Shown piece after piece: positions 18,661-25,917 of a stretch of DNA of 64,000 bases. The notes beneath the pieces were generated by a model. That model was not told the origin of the DNA. It saw only the letters and a program-made list of their open reading frames with translations, and ran no database searches. Numbering within the stretch: the stretch's first letter is position 1; every line of letters starts with the position of its first letter. The translations under genes and the position numbers were made by a program. The stretch lies in assembly GCA_027459765.1 (NCBI GenBank), contig DAIDHD010000003.1, forward strand, positions 1 to 64,000, read 5' to 3'. Origin of the DNA: Gammaproteobacteria bacterium (GTDB lineage Bacteria; Pseudomonadota; Gammaproteobacteria; Steroidobacterales; Steroidobacteraceae).

Positions 18661-19273
18661 CCACGTCTTTACCGCGGCGCAGGACCCCGACCACGACCCC
18701 CTCGATGATCATGGGCTGTTCCTTGAGGTTCACCTTGATCGGCTCGAAGTCCTCGTTCTCCGGCAGCAGCCACACGATCGGGCCTTCCTGGCGATAGCGC
18801 TTCACGGTGACCTCGTTTTCCAGCCGCGCCACCACGATCTGGCGATTGCGCACCTCGGGGGTGCGATGCACGGCGACGAGGTCGCCGTCCAGGATGCCGG
18901 CGTTCTTCATGCTCATGCCGCGCACCTTGAGCAGGTAGTGCGGCCGTGGCTGGAACAGGTTCGGGTCGATCTGGTAGCGGCTCTCGATGTGTTCCTCGGC
19001 GAGTATCGGACGGCCGGCGGCCACGCGGCCGATCAGCGGCAGGCCGAGCTGCTCGCGCAGGATGTCCTTCAATTGGATCCCGCGCGAAGCGCCGGGAATG
19101 AGGTCGATCACGCCCTTGCGCTGCAGGGCGCGCAGGTGCTCCTCGGCCGCGTTCGGCGACTTGAAGCCGAGGGTACGCGCGATCTCCGCGCGCGTCGGCG
19201 GCATGCCGTGCTCGGCGATGGCGTCCTGGATCAGACGAAGAATCTGCGTTTGACGCGGCGTGAGGTCGGACAT
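18650..19273 (-). CDS. lexA: LexA repressor, SOS regulator
   Basis: LexA represses the SOS genes and is inactivated by RecA-stimulated self-cleavage. The ATG at 19273 gives 207 residues. The winged-helix domain (1-70) contains [20 protein letters not shown]. The cleavage site is Ala86-Gly87 in GRVAAGRPI. The catalytic dyad is Ser121 (GMSMKNAG) and Lys158 (VTVKRY). The in-frame extension upstream of 19273 would run across the operators and promoter and is rejected. Two SOS boxes at 19283-19316 overlap its own promoter, so it is autoregulated together with the mutasome genes. Confidence 0.98.
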   Translation of the reverse strand: MSDLTPRQTQILRLIQDAIAEHGMPPTRAEIARTLGFKSPNAAEEHLRALQRKGVIDLIPGASRGIQLKDILREQLGLPLIGRVAAGRPILAEEHIESRYQIDPNLFQPRPHYLLKVRGMSMKNAGILDGDLVAVHRTPEVRNRQIVVARLENEVTVKRYRQEGPIVWLLPENEDFEPIKVNLKEQPMIIEGVVVGVLRRGKDVDAA

Positions 19274-19282
19274 GGCGGAAAC

Positions 19283-19298
19283 CTGTATATGCAGACAG
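19283..19298. promoter_or_regulatory. LexA-binding site (SOS box) 1
   Basis: The sequence is CTG-N10-CAG with the inner part TATATGCAGA, matching the E. coli-type SOS consensus at both CTG/CAG ends and in the left AT-rich half. It lies 10 nt upstream of the lexA ATG, downstream of the -10 element. Confidence 0.85.
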
Positions 19299-19300
19299 TA

Positions 19301-19316
19301 TTGTGAGTATATACAG
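19301..19316. promoter_or_regulatory. LexA-binding site (SOS box) 2
   Basis: TTG-N10-CAG, with a well-matched right half (TATATACAG) and a one-base change in the left end. It overlaps the lexA -10 hexamer (19306-19311), so LexA bound here would block RNA polymerase. The two boxes are centred 18 nt apart, as in E. coli lexA where two adjacent operators are used. Confidence 0.75.
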
Positions 19317-19333
19317 GCGGAGACGATTGGCAA
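19306..19333 (-). promoter_or_regulatory. Sigma70 promoter of lexA-imuA-imuB-dnaE2
   Basis: On the minus strand TTGCCA (19333-19328) and TATACT (19311-19306) are separated by 16 nt. Both are 5/6 matches to consensus. The -10 is inside SOS box 2. Confidence 0.75.
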
Positions 19334-19366
19334 GCCCACGCAAGGCCGGCTATCGTCCCCTCACCC

Positions 19367-21370
19367 ATGCGCAAACCCCGACACCCTGGCACGACGTCGA
19401 GCCGCAGCGACCGCGAGCTCGGCATGGACCGGAGCATCACCCGGCGCGATTTCCTGCAAGGCGTGGCCGTGAGCGCGGCGACGGCCGCCGCCGCTCCCCT
19501 GCTCCCCACCGGCCATCCCGCCTTCGCCGCCGAGACGGCGCCCGCGGCCGCCGACCCGGCGATGCCATCGCAGGGCGCGGCGGTGACGTCGCAGGACGCG
19601 GCCGGCTACTACCCGCCCCGGCTCACTGGGCTGCGCGGCAGCCACCCGGGATCCTTCGAGAACGCGCACCGGCTCGCGCACGGCGATGCACCGCCGCAGC
19701 CGACGCTGCTGCCCGAGCGCTACGACTTGATCGTGGTGGGCGCCGGCATCAGCGGCCTGGCGGCGGCGCACTTCTACCGCCGCGCCGCCGGCGCGCAGAG
19801 CCGCATCCTGCTGCTCGACAATCACGACGACTTCGGCGGCCACGCCAAGCGCAACGAATTCGAGCTCGGCGGCCGCATGCACCTCATGAACGGCGGCACG
19901 CTGGAGATCGACAGCCCGCGCCCCTACGGCCCGGTGGCCGCCGAGTTGATCAAGGCGCTGGGCATCGACGTCGAGCGCCTGGCGCGCACCACCCAGCATC
20001 CCCACTTCTACGAGCGCATAGGTCTCGACGGCGGCGTGTTCTTCGACCGCGAGACCTTCGGCGCGGACAAGCTGGTGGTGGGCCTCGGCGGCCGTCGGCC
20101 GCTCGCCGCGGCGCTGCGCGAGGCGCCGCTGCCGCCGGCCGCCCGCGCCGACGTGCTGCGCATCGAAACCGGTGCGGTGGACTATCTCCCCGGGCTCGCC
20201 GCGGACGAGAAGAAGGACCGGCTGTCGCGCATCAGCTACCTCGCCTTCCTGCGCGATCTGGCGCACGTCGACCCGGCGGCGCTCAAGTTCTATCAGGCGC
20301 GCACCCAGGGCGAGTGGGGCGTGGGCATCGACGCGGTGTCGGCGCTCGATGCCTGGGGATTCGGGCTGCCGGGATTTCGCGGACTGAACCTGCCCAAGGG
20401 CGCGATCCGCCGCATGGGCTTCACTCCCGCCGGCTACGAGGAGACGGGCGGCTCGTATCGGCTGCACTTTCCCGACGGCAACGCCACCATTGCGCGTCTG
20501 CTGGTGCGCGACCTGATTCCGGACGCGCTGCCCGGTGCGGGGGCGGCCGACGCGGTCACGGCGCGCGCCCGCTATGCCGAACTCGACCGGCCGCAAGGCC
20601 CGGTGCGGCTGCGCCTGTCGAGCACCGCGGTCCGGGTGCGCCACGTCGGCGATCCCGACGCGGCGCGCGAGGTCGAAGTGACCTACGTGCGCGGCGGCGA
20701 GGCATTCACGGTGCGCGGCGCGGGCGTGGTGCTCGCCGGCTACAACATGATGATTCCCTACCTGTGTCCGGAGCTGCCGGAGCGCCAGAAGCAGGCGCTG
20801 CACGCACTGGTCAAGACCCCGCTCGTGTACACCACCGTGGCCTTGCGCGACTGGCGCGCCTTCGCGCGCCTGGGCGTGCACCGGGTGTATGCACCGGGCA
20901 GCTATCACAGCTACTTTCGCCTGAATCCGCACGTGAACGTCGGCGACTACACGAGTGAAACCTCGCCGCGCCGGCCCATCCTCGTGCACATGGTGCGCAC
21001 GCCCTGCAAACCCGGCCTGCCGGAACACGACCAGAACCGCGCCGGGCGCACCGAACTGCTGGCGACGCCGTTCGACGTTTTCGAGCGCAACGTGCGCGCA
21101 CAGCTGGCGCGCAGCCTCGCCGGCGGCGGCTTCGACCCGGCGCGCGACATCGTCGGCCTGACGGTCAACCGCTGGCCGCACGGGTACGCGCCGGAGTACA
21201 ACCCGCTGTTCGATCCGGACGTGCCGGAGGACGAGCGCGCGCACGTGGTCGGTCGCGCCCCCTTCGGCCGCATCGGCATCGCCAACTCGGATTCAGGCGG
21301 TGGCGCCTACACCGACGTCGCCATCGAACAGGGGCACCGAGCGGTGATGGAAGTGCTGGCGCGCGCCTAA
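19367..21370 (+). CDS. Tat-exported FAD-dependent amine oxidase, spermidine dehydrogenase (SpdH)-like
   Basis: The 667-residue product has a twin-arginine signal, with DRELGMDRSITRRDFLQG (RR at 26-27) followed by an Ala-rich hydrophobic stretch, so it is probably exported folded to the periplasm. The FAD-binding Rossmann motif YDLIVVGAGISGLAAAHFYR is at about 119-138, and a conserved DNHDDFGGHAKRNEF follows. The end (IGIANSDSGGGAYTDVAIEQ then GHRAV) is the FAD-closing segment. The whole pattern resembles Pseudomonas SpdH, which oxidises spermidine. Substrate specificity cannot be read from sequence. The start at 19367 is kept because the LGMDR-x-ITRRDFL leader is conserved in this family. It is divergent from lexA across 93 nt that contain the SOS boxes. 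Confidence 0.8.
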   Translation: MRKPRHPGTTSSRSDRELGMDRSITRRDFLQGVAVSAATAAAAPLLPTGHPAFAAETAPAAADPAMPSQGAAVTSQDAAGYYPPRLTGLRGSHPGSFENAHRLAHGDAPPQPTLLPERYDLIVVGAGISGLAAAHFYRRAAGAQSRILLLDNHDDFGGHAKRNEFELGGRMHLMNGGTLEIDSPRPYGPVAAELIKALGIDVERLARTTQHPHFYERIGLDGGVFFDRETFGADKLVVGLGGRRPLAAALREAPLPPAARADVLRIETGAVDYLPGLAADEKKDRLSRISYLAFLRDLAHVDPAALKFYQARTQGEWGVGIDAVSALDAWGFGLPGFRGLNLPKGAIRRMGFTPAGYEETGGSYRLHFPDGNATIARLLVRDLIPDALPGAGAADAVTARARYAELDRPQGPVRLRLSSTAVRVRHVGDPDAAREVEVTYVRGGEAFTVRGAGVVLAGYNMMIPYLCPELPERQKQALHALVKTPLVYTTVALRDWRAFARLGVHRVYAPGSYHSYFRLNPHVNVGDYTSETSPRRPILVHMVRTPCKPGLPEHDQNRAGRTELLATPFDVFERNVRAQLARSLAGGGFDPARDIVGLTVNRWPHGYAPEYNPLFDPDVPEDERAHVVGRAPFGRIGIANSDSGGGAYTDVAIEQGHRAVMEVLARA

Positions 21371-21419
21371 CGCGGCTTCGCGACGGTTTGATGACGCGCG
21401 CGAATTATCACGGTCGACC

Positions 21420-21467
21420 TTCGGGAAATTCTTAACGCGCCTTAATTTTGAGGCGCAACTGCCCGAA
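21420..21467. repeat. Nested inverted repeat 50 nt after the spdH-like gene
   Basis: Outer arms TTCGGG (21420-21425) and CCCGAA (21462-21467) enclose inner arms GCGCCT (21437-21442) and AGGCGC (21451-21456) with an 8-nt AT-rich loop. It may be the 3' end structure of the upstream gene, since a short T-run follows about 10 nt later, or part of the lpp leader. Confidence 0.6.
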
Positions 21468-21566
21468 AATTTGTCGCTTTTTGGCGAAATAAAGGGGTTT
21501 TCATTTGCAATCGCCGCGCGCTTTTGGCTTGATGCGAGGCTGTGTTGCGAAGTACGTGGATTTAGT

Positions 21567-21580
21567 GAGGATGCATCCTC
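21567..21580. repeat. 14-bp perfect palindrome in the lpp leader
   Basis: GAGGATGCATCCTC reads the same on both strands. It has no loop, so as RNA it would need at least a 4-nt loop and is weak. As DNA it looks like a site for a dimeric regulator, or a transcription start-region dyad, about 65 nt before the lpp ATG. Confidence 0.6.
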
Positions 21581-21588
21581 CGATTCGC

Positions 21589-21600
21589 GTGTCGCGACAC
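21589..21600. repeat. 12-bp perfect palindrome in the lpp leader
   Basis: GTGTCGCGACAC is a perfect palindrome, 8 nt after the previous one. A 5-bp hairpin (TTCGG, 5-nt loop, CCGAA; 21601-21615) follows directly. Confidence 0.6.
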
Positions 21601-21644
21601 TTCGGTCTTGCCGAAACCAACGAATCAACCCTAGGGGAATCGAT

Positions 21645-21962
21645 ATGAAACTCAGCACGACTCTCAAGGCCTCGCTCGCCGCCGCTTGCGTCATCGCGTT
21701 CGCCGGCTGCACCGACCTGAAGCCGATCCAGTCGCAGGTCGACGATCTGAAGTCGCAGGTCAGCAAGCTGCAGAGCGACACGGCGAAGGCCTCGAGCGAC
21801 GCCGCCGCCGCCAAGAGCGCGGCTGCCAGCGCGTCGTCGGCCGCCTCGGCCGCGCAGAGCACGGCCAACCAGGCCCTCTCCACCGCGCAGTCGAACTCGA
21901 CCGCCATCGAAGCGATCAACGAGAAGATCGATCGCATGTTCAAGAAGTCGGTGTCGAAGTAA
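21645..21962 (+). CDS. lpp: Lpp/OprI-type alanine-zipper outer-membrane lipoprotein
   Basis: The 105-residue product has a lipoprotein signal ending in the lipobox FAGC (Cys about residue 22), followed by TDLKP. The mature part is a coiled coil very rich in Ala and Ser (SKLQSDTAKASSDAAAAKSA continuing in the same style), the alanine-zipper pattern of Lpp/OprI, and the protein ends in Lys (KKSVSK). In Enterobacteria the terminal Lys of Lpp is joined to peptidoglycan by L,D-transpeptidases. A YkuD-type transpeptidase gene lies next door, convergent. The ATG at 21645 has a good AGGGGA ribosome site. An intrinsic terminator follows at 21994. This is probably a very abundant protein. Confidence 0.88.
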   Translation: MKLSTTLKASLAAACVIAFAGCTDLKPIQSQVDDLKSQVSKLQSDTAKASSDAAAAKSAAASASSAASAAQSTANQALSTAQSNSTAIEAINEKIDRMFKKSVSK

Positions 21963-21993
21963 GCTTCGATCCCGTTCTTTCGATGAACGAAGA

Positions 21994-22023
21994 CGCCGCG
22001 GCAACCCCGCGGCGTTTTTTTTT
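21994..22023 (+). terminator. Intrinsic terminator of lpp
   Basis: A perfect 9-bp stem (ACGCCGCGG at 21994-22002, CCGCGGCGT at 22008-22016) with a 5-nt loop is followed directly by a run of eight T (22016-22023). It lies 31 nt after the lpp stop and is the clearest intrinsic terminator in the window. Confidence 0.95.
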
Positions 22024-22077
22024 GGTGCGAGCGGATGGGCCTTGAGCCTGCGGGACCGATCCCCGCGGGGCTTGCCG

Positions 22078-23016
22078 TCAGCGCGAGACCGCCACCGGGA
22101 TGCCGTCGGCGCGCGCGAAGGCGCCCTCCGCGGCCGCCCAGTCGATCTTCGCGTGCTGCCGCGCGGTGGCCGCGACGATGGCGCGGGTCAACTGGGTTTC
22201 ATCCGCCGCCGCCTGCGGGTCGTCACCCGCCAGCGGGTGGTGCACCTCGACGTACAAAACGCCCCGGTCCCAGCCGGCCTTGACGCGCTGATTGACGATG
22301 CGCACCGGCGTGCCCACCGGCACCTCGCGGAACATGAACTCGATGTCCTCGGGGAACAGCCGGATGCAGCCGTGCGTGACCTGCATGCCGACGCCGACGG
22401 GCTTGTTGGTGCCGTGGATCAGATAGGCGCCGCCGGGCACGCCGAGGCGCATCGCGTAGGCGCCGAGCGGATTGTCCGGCCCCGGCGGCACGGCACCGGG
22501 AAGGGTGTCGCCGTCCTCGCGCAGGTGCGTCTCGCGCACCGACTGCGGCGGATACCAGGTCGGATCCTTTTCCTTCCTCACCACCCGGGTGAGCCCGAGC
22601 GGCGTCTTCCAGTCCATGCGGCCGACGCTGATGGGGTGGGTCTCCACCACGGCGCGGCCCTGTGCATCGGTGCGGTAGTAGTAGAGCCGCTCCTCGGGCA
22701 GGTTCACCACGATGCCCTCGTGGGGCGCGTCCGGCAGCAGGTGCGCGAGCGGCAGGCGCACGTGCGCGCCGTCGCGCGGCACCCAGGGATCGATCCCCGG
22801 ATTAGCGGCCACGATCTCGTCGAAGCCGACGTCGTGCGCACGGGCGATGTCGGGCAGTGTGTCCGCCCGCGAGGCCACCACCGACTCGTCGGCGCCGACC
22901 ATGTCCTGGTCCGGCGCCAGTGTGAAGGTGCCGGCACGGGCCGCGGCGGCGAGCAGCAGCGCGCAGGGCAGCAACCGGATGGCGGCGCGGGCCGCGCCCA
23001 CTCGCTGCATCGCCAT
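22078..23016 (-). CDS. L,D-transpeptidase (YkuD/ErfK family) with LysM-like segment
   Basis: The 312-residue product has an export signal (AAIRLLPCALLLAAAARAG) and a LysM-like segment at about 52-90 (DTLPDIARAHDVGFDEIVAA then NPGI). The YkuD catalytic domain starts at about 100 (GIVVNLPEERLYYYRTDA), with HGTNKP at 201-206 and the signature THGCIRL with catalytic Cys217. Such enzymes make 3-3 peptidoglycan cross-links or attach Lpp-type lipoproteins. The ATG at 23016 overlaps the fabH stop (TGATG), so it is the distal gene of the yceD-rpmF-plsX-fabH operon. The gene is convergent with lpp. Confidence 0.92.
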   Translation of the reverse strand: MAMQRVGAARAAIRLLPCALLLAAAARAGTFTLAPDQDMVGADESVVASRADTLPDIARAHDVGFDEIVAANPGIDPWVPRDGAHVRLPLAHLLPDAPHEGIVVNLPEERLYYYRTDAQGRAVVETHPISVGRMDWKTPLGLTRVVRKEKDPTWYPPQSVRETHLREDGDTLPGAVPPGPDNPLGAYAMRLGVPGGAYLIHGTNKPVGVGMQVTHGCIRLFPEDIEFMFREVPVGTPVRIVNQRVKAGWDRGVLYVEVHHPLAGDDPQAAADETQLTRAIVAATARQHAKIDWAAAEGAFARADGIPVAVSR

Positions 23017-23981
23017 CAGAAGCGAATCAGCGCGGAACCCCAGGTGAAGCCGCCGCCGAAAGCCTCGAGCAGCAGCAACTGGCCGCGCTTGATACGGCCG
23101 TCGCGCACCCCGGTGTCGAGCGCCAACGGCACCGACGCCGCGGAGGTGTTGCCCTGCTCGGCGATGGTGACGATGACGCGCTCCGGCGGCATGTCGAGCC
23201 GGCGCGCGATCGCCTCGATGATGCGGATGTTGGCCTGGTGGGGAATGAGCCAGTCCAGGTCTTGACGGGCGACGCCGCAGGCTTCGAGAGTCTCGGACAC
23301 CAGCCCACCGAGCGTGTTGACGGCGAACTTGTAGACTTCGTTGCCCTTCATCTGCACGCCCGCCTTGCCCTGGCGCACCAGGCCGAAGCCCTTGGAGACG
23401 CCGTCCGGATACAGCAGCAGATCCTTGTAGCGCCCGTCGGAGTGCAGCCGGGTGCAGATGATCCCCGGATCCTTCGAGGGCTTGAGCACCACCGCGCCGG
23501 CGCCGTCGCCGAACAGCACGCAGGTGCCGCGGTCGGTCCAGTCGACGATGCGGGTGAGCGTCTCGGCGCCCACCACCAGCGCGCACTTCGCATCGCCCAG
23601 GCGCACGAACTTGTCGGCGACGCCGAGCGCGTACAGGAAGCTGCTGCAGGCGGCCTCCAGGCTGAAGGCCGCGCAGCCGTGAATGCCGAGACGGTCCTGC
23701 AGGAGCGTGCCGACGTTCGGGAACACGAGATCCGGCGTGGTGGTGCCGACGCAGATGAGGTCGATATCGCCCGGGCCCACGCCCGCCGCTTCCATGGCGC
23801 GGCGCGCGGCCTGTTCCGCGAGGTCGGTGGTGGTCTGCCCCTCGGCGGCGATGTGGCGCCTGGAGATGCCCGTGCGGGTGCGGATCCACTCGTCGGTGGT
23901 GTCGACCAGCTTCTCGAGCTCGGCGTTGGTCAGCACGCGCTCGGGCAGGTAGCTGCCGGTGCCGACGATCGTTGAGTACAT
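23016..23981 (-). CDS. fabH: Beta-ketoacyl-ACP synthase III
   Basis: FabH condenses acetyl-CoA with malonyl-ACP to start fatty acid synthesis. At 321 residues it aligns closely with E. coli FabH. The catalytic Cys112 lies in SLEAACSSFLYAL, His248 in LIPHQANIRI and Asn278 in EQGNTSAAS, the same numbering as the E. coli triad. The start is only 7 nt from the plsX stop. fabD, fabG and acpP, which usually follow in gammaproteobacteria, are replaced here by the L,D-transpeptidase gene. Confidence 0.97.
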   Translation of the reverse strand: MYSTIVGTGSYLPERVLTNAELEKLVDTTDEWIRTRTGISRRHIAAEGQTTTDLAEQAARRAMEAAGVGPGDIDLICVGTTTPDLVFPNVGTLLQDRLGIHGCAAFSLEAACSSFLYALGVADKFVRLGDAKCALVVGAETLTRIVDWTDRGTCVLFGDGAGAVVLKPSKDPGIICTRLHSDGRYKDLLLYPDGVSKGFGLVRQGKAGVQMKGNEVYKFAVNTLGGLVSETLEACGVARQDLDWLIPHQANIRIIEAIARRLDMPPERVIVTIAEQGNTSAASVPLALDTGVRDGRIKRGQLLLLEAFGGGFTWGSALIRF

Positions 23982-23988
23982 GATGTCG

Positions 23989-24993
23989 TCAGGTCCCGTT
24001 CTGGAAGCGGCGTGCGATGCGCGCCGTCACGTCGTGACGCGCCTCGAGAATCGCGACCTCGACCGCGCGTTGAAAACCGAACTCGTCGGCGCTGCCGTGA
24101 CTCTTGATCACGATGCCGTTGAGTCCGACCATCGTCGCCCCATTGTAGCGCCTCGGATCCATGCGCGCGCGCAGCGCCTTCAGAGTCGGGCGCGCCGCGA
24201 GCGCGCCGAGCTTGCGCACCGTGCTCGCGGTGAACTCCTCGCGCATGGCCTCGCCGATCAGCCGCGCGACGCCCTCCATCGTCTTCAGGGCGACGTTGCC
24301 GGTGAAGCCGTCGGTGACCACCACGTCGACCTTGTCGGAGAAGATGTCGTGGCCTTCCACGAAACCGACGTAATCCAGGTCCAGCGTGCCCATCAGCGCG
24401 TGCGCCGCCTGCACGGTCTCGTTGCCCTTGATGTCCTCCTCGCCGATGTTGAGGAGGCCCACCCGCGGACGCGCGGGCGCGCCGGGCAGGTCGGCCGCGA
24501 TCACCGCGCCCATCAGGGCGAACTGGCACAGCTGTTGCGGCGTGCAGGCGGCGTTCGCGCCCAGGTCGAGCATGCAGGTGTGTCCGCCCCGCGAGGGGAT
24601 CAGCGACACGATGGCCGGCCGTTCCACGCCGGGCAGCATCTTCAGCACGAAGTGCGCGGTGGCCATGAGCGCGCCGGTATTGCCGGCGCTGACGCAGGCG
24701 CGCGCCTCGCCTTGCCGGACGAGGTCGATGGCGCGGCGCATCGAGGAGTCCTTCTTCCGCCGCAACGCCTCGCGCGGGTGGTCGTGCATCTCCACGACTT
24801 CGGTGGCCGCGAGCCGCTCGACGTTCGCCGGCTGCCCGGCGGCGAGCGCCCGGTCGAGCGCGTCATCGCGTCCGACCAGCACCAGCTTCACGTCCGGGAA
24901 CTCGCGCGCGGCCGCGAGCGCCGCCGGCACGCACACGTCGGGCCCGCGGTCGCCGCTCATGACGTCGATGGCGATTCGCAGGGGCGCGGACAC
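23989..24993 (-). CDS. plsX: Phosphate acyltransferase PlsX
   Basis: PlsX makes acyl-phosphate from acyl-ACP for phospholipid synthesis. The GTG at 24993 gives 334 residues, starting VSAPLRIAIDVMSGDRGPDV, and is preceded by a GGAGG 8 nt upstream. A longer in-frame start at 25071 is rejected, because the extra residues are not family-like and the ribosome site fits the GTG. Typical blocks include RRKKDSSMRRAIDLV, ACVSAGNTGALMATA, GVERPAIVSLIPS and VVVTDGFTGNVALK. Confidence 0.96.
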   Translation of the reverse strand: MSAPLRIAIDVMSGDRGPDVCVPAALAAAREFPDVKLVLVGRDDALDRALAAGQPANVERLAATEVVEMHDHPREALRRKKDSSMRRAIDLVRQGEARACVSAGNTGALMATAHFVLKMLPGVERPAIVSLIPSRGGHTCMLDLGANAACTPQQLCQFALMGAVIAADLPGAPARPRVGLLNIGEEDIKGNETVQAAHALMGTLDLDYVGFVEGHDIFSDKVDVVVTDGFTGNVALKTMEGVARLIGEAMREEFTASTVRKLGALAARPTLKALRARMDPRRYNGATMVGLNGIVIKSHGSADEFGFQRAVEVAILEARHDVTARIARRFQNGT

Positions 24994-25073
24994 GGTCGTG
25001 CCTCCGGAGGGTTCTGGAGTTCTGGCGGTTTGGAGCGGACTCGAGGCGGCCGCTCGCGCGGCGCGCCCCACGC

Positions 25074-25271
25074 TTATTCTTCGGCCGCGGCTTCGTCGGC
25101 CTTGGTCTCGAGCACCTTCTTGCCGCGATAGTAACCGTCGCGCGAGATGCGGTGGCGCGAGTGCGTCTCGCCGCTCTTCGGCTCGATCGAGATCGCCGGC
25201 GCGGCGAGCGCCGCGTGCGAGCGGTGCATGCCGCGCTTGGAGGGAGTCTTTCTGCTCTTCTGAACTGCCAT
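25074..25271 (-). CDS. rpmF: 50S ribosomal protein L32
   Basis: The 65-residue product begins [20 protein letters not shown], the L32 signature, and has the basic [18 protein letters not shown] segment. The acidic C-terminus (ADEAAAEE) is a little longer than in E. coli. It is encoded 8 nt after yceD, in the conserved yceD-rpmF-plsX-fabH order. No zinc cysteines are present, as in the C-minus type. Confidence 0.97.
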   Translation of the reverse strand: MAVQKSRKTPSKRGMHRSHAALAAPAISIEPKSGETHSRHRISRDGYYRGKKVLETKADEAAAEE

Positions 25272-25279
25272 GGGTGATC

Positions 25280-25858
25280 CTATTGTCGAGATTTTTCGAT
25301 CAAATCCTTCAAGCCTGCAAACGGCCGCCGGGTCGCCGCCGCCGGCTCCTCGCGGGCCGCGGCGTCGGCGGCCGACTTACGCGATACCGAGCGCGCGGCC
25401 ACGCCGCCCTCCGCCTCGCCCCGGCGCACGCGCCGGGCGCATGCCGCCTCGTCCGCACACAGCGGCGCGATCGGCAACGCGAGCAACAACTCCTCTTCGG
25501 CGAGATCCTGGAGCGACACGCGGCCGTCGCGCGTCGCCACGGCCTCGCGATCCGCATCCACCGCGTCGGCGTCCTCGCTCGCGGTGAACTCGACGCGACT
25601 GCTGCCGCGCACCGGGTGATCGAAGGGCTGCAGGCAGCGCTGACACAGCAGGCGCGGCACCGCTTCGATGTCCAGTGTGGCGCCCGCCCGCCCCTCGGCG
25701 AGGCGCTCGAACCTGATGGTCGCCCGCAACTCGCCTGCGGGCGCCGCCAGGACGTCGCGCAGGCGCACGAAATCCGCGAGCGGATACGCACGCTCAATCG
25801 TGGCGGCGTCTTCGGCCGACCGCACGCAATCCACGAGATCCGGCGAGCCCGCTGCCAT
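25280..25858 (-). CDS. yceD: YceD family protein (DUF177), 23S rRNA accumulation protein
   Basis: The 192-residue product carries the DUF177 signature with two cysteines ([14 protein letters not shown]) and the acidic [17 protein letters not shown] segment. YceD family proteins are linked to 23S rRNA accumulation and always sit beside rpmF. The C-terminal part (about 155-192) is a basic, low-complexity extension ending [13 protein letters not shown], which is typical. The ATG at 25858 is preferred over the longer in-frame start at 25948, because the promoter TTGACA/TATTAT lies at 25868-25896. Confidence 0.9.
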   Translation of the reverse strand: MAAGSPDLVDCVRSAEDAATIERAYPLADFVRLRDVLAAPAGELRATIRFERLAEGRAGATLDIEAVPRLLCQRCLQPFDHPVRGSSRVEFTASEDADAVDADREAVATRDGRVSLQDLAEEELLLALPIAPLCADEAACARRVRRGEAEGGVAARSVSRKSAADAAAREEPAAATRRPFAGLKDLIEKSRQ

Positions 25859-25867
25859 GGGCCGCGT

Positions 25868-25896
25868 ATAATAGGGACCGAAGGCCCCCCTGTCAA
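25868..25896 (-). promoter_or_regulatory. Strong sigma70 promoter of yceD-rpmF-plsX-fabH
   Basis: On the minus strand a perfect TTGACA (25896-25891) and TATTAT (25873-25868) are separated by 17 nt. Only 9 nt separate the -10 from the yceD ATG at 25858, so the predicted transcript starts about 1-3 nt before the start codon. Confidence 0.8.
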
Positions 25897-25917
25897 AAAT
25901 CCTCGCACCGCAAGTCG

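Larger units (their letters stand above)
21371..21644 (+). promoter_or_regulatory. Dyad-rich, AT-richer leader region upstream of lpp
   Basis: This 274-nt stretch has no convincing gene, although a frame running into lpp is open through part of it. It is markedly AT-richer than its surroundings and packed with inverted repeats: a nested pair at 21420-21467, a small stem with TCGC/GCGA arms at 21474-21487, a 14-bp perfect palindrome at 21567-21580, a 12-bp perfect palindrome at 21589-21600, and a 5-bp stem at 21601-21615. I could not settle on one promoter. TTGCAA near 21505 followed by CTTGAT 17 nt later is only a weak pair. The lpp Shine-Dalgarno (AGGGGA) is at the end. Confidence 0.6.

Noticed and set aside
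21471-21644. N-terminal extension of the Lpp-like protein
   Set aside because: It would place 58 residues before a clear lipoprotein signal peptide; the ATG at 21645 has an AGGGGA ribosome site and gives the normal protein.
22021-22077. Terminator for the L,D-transpeptidase on the minus strand
   Set aside because: The lpp hairpin is symmetric, but on the minus strand it is followed by mixed sequence without a T-run, so bidirectional intrinsic termination is not supported.
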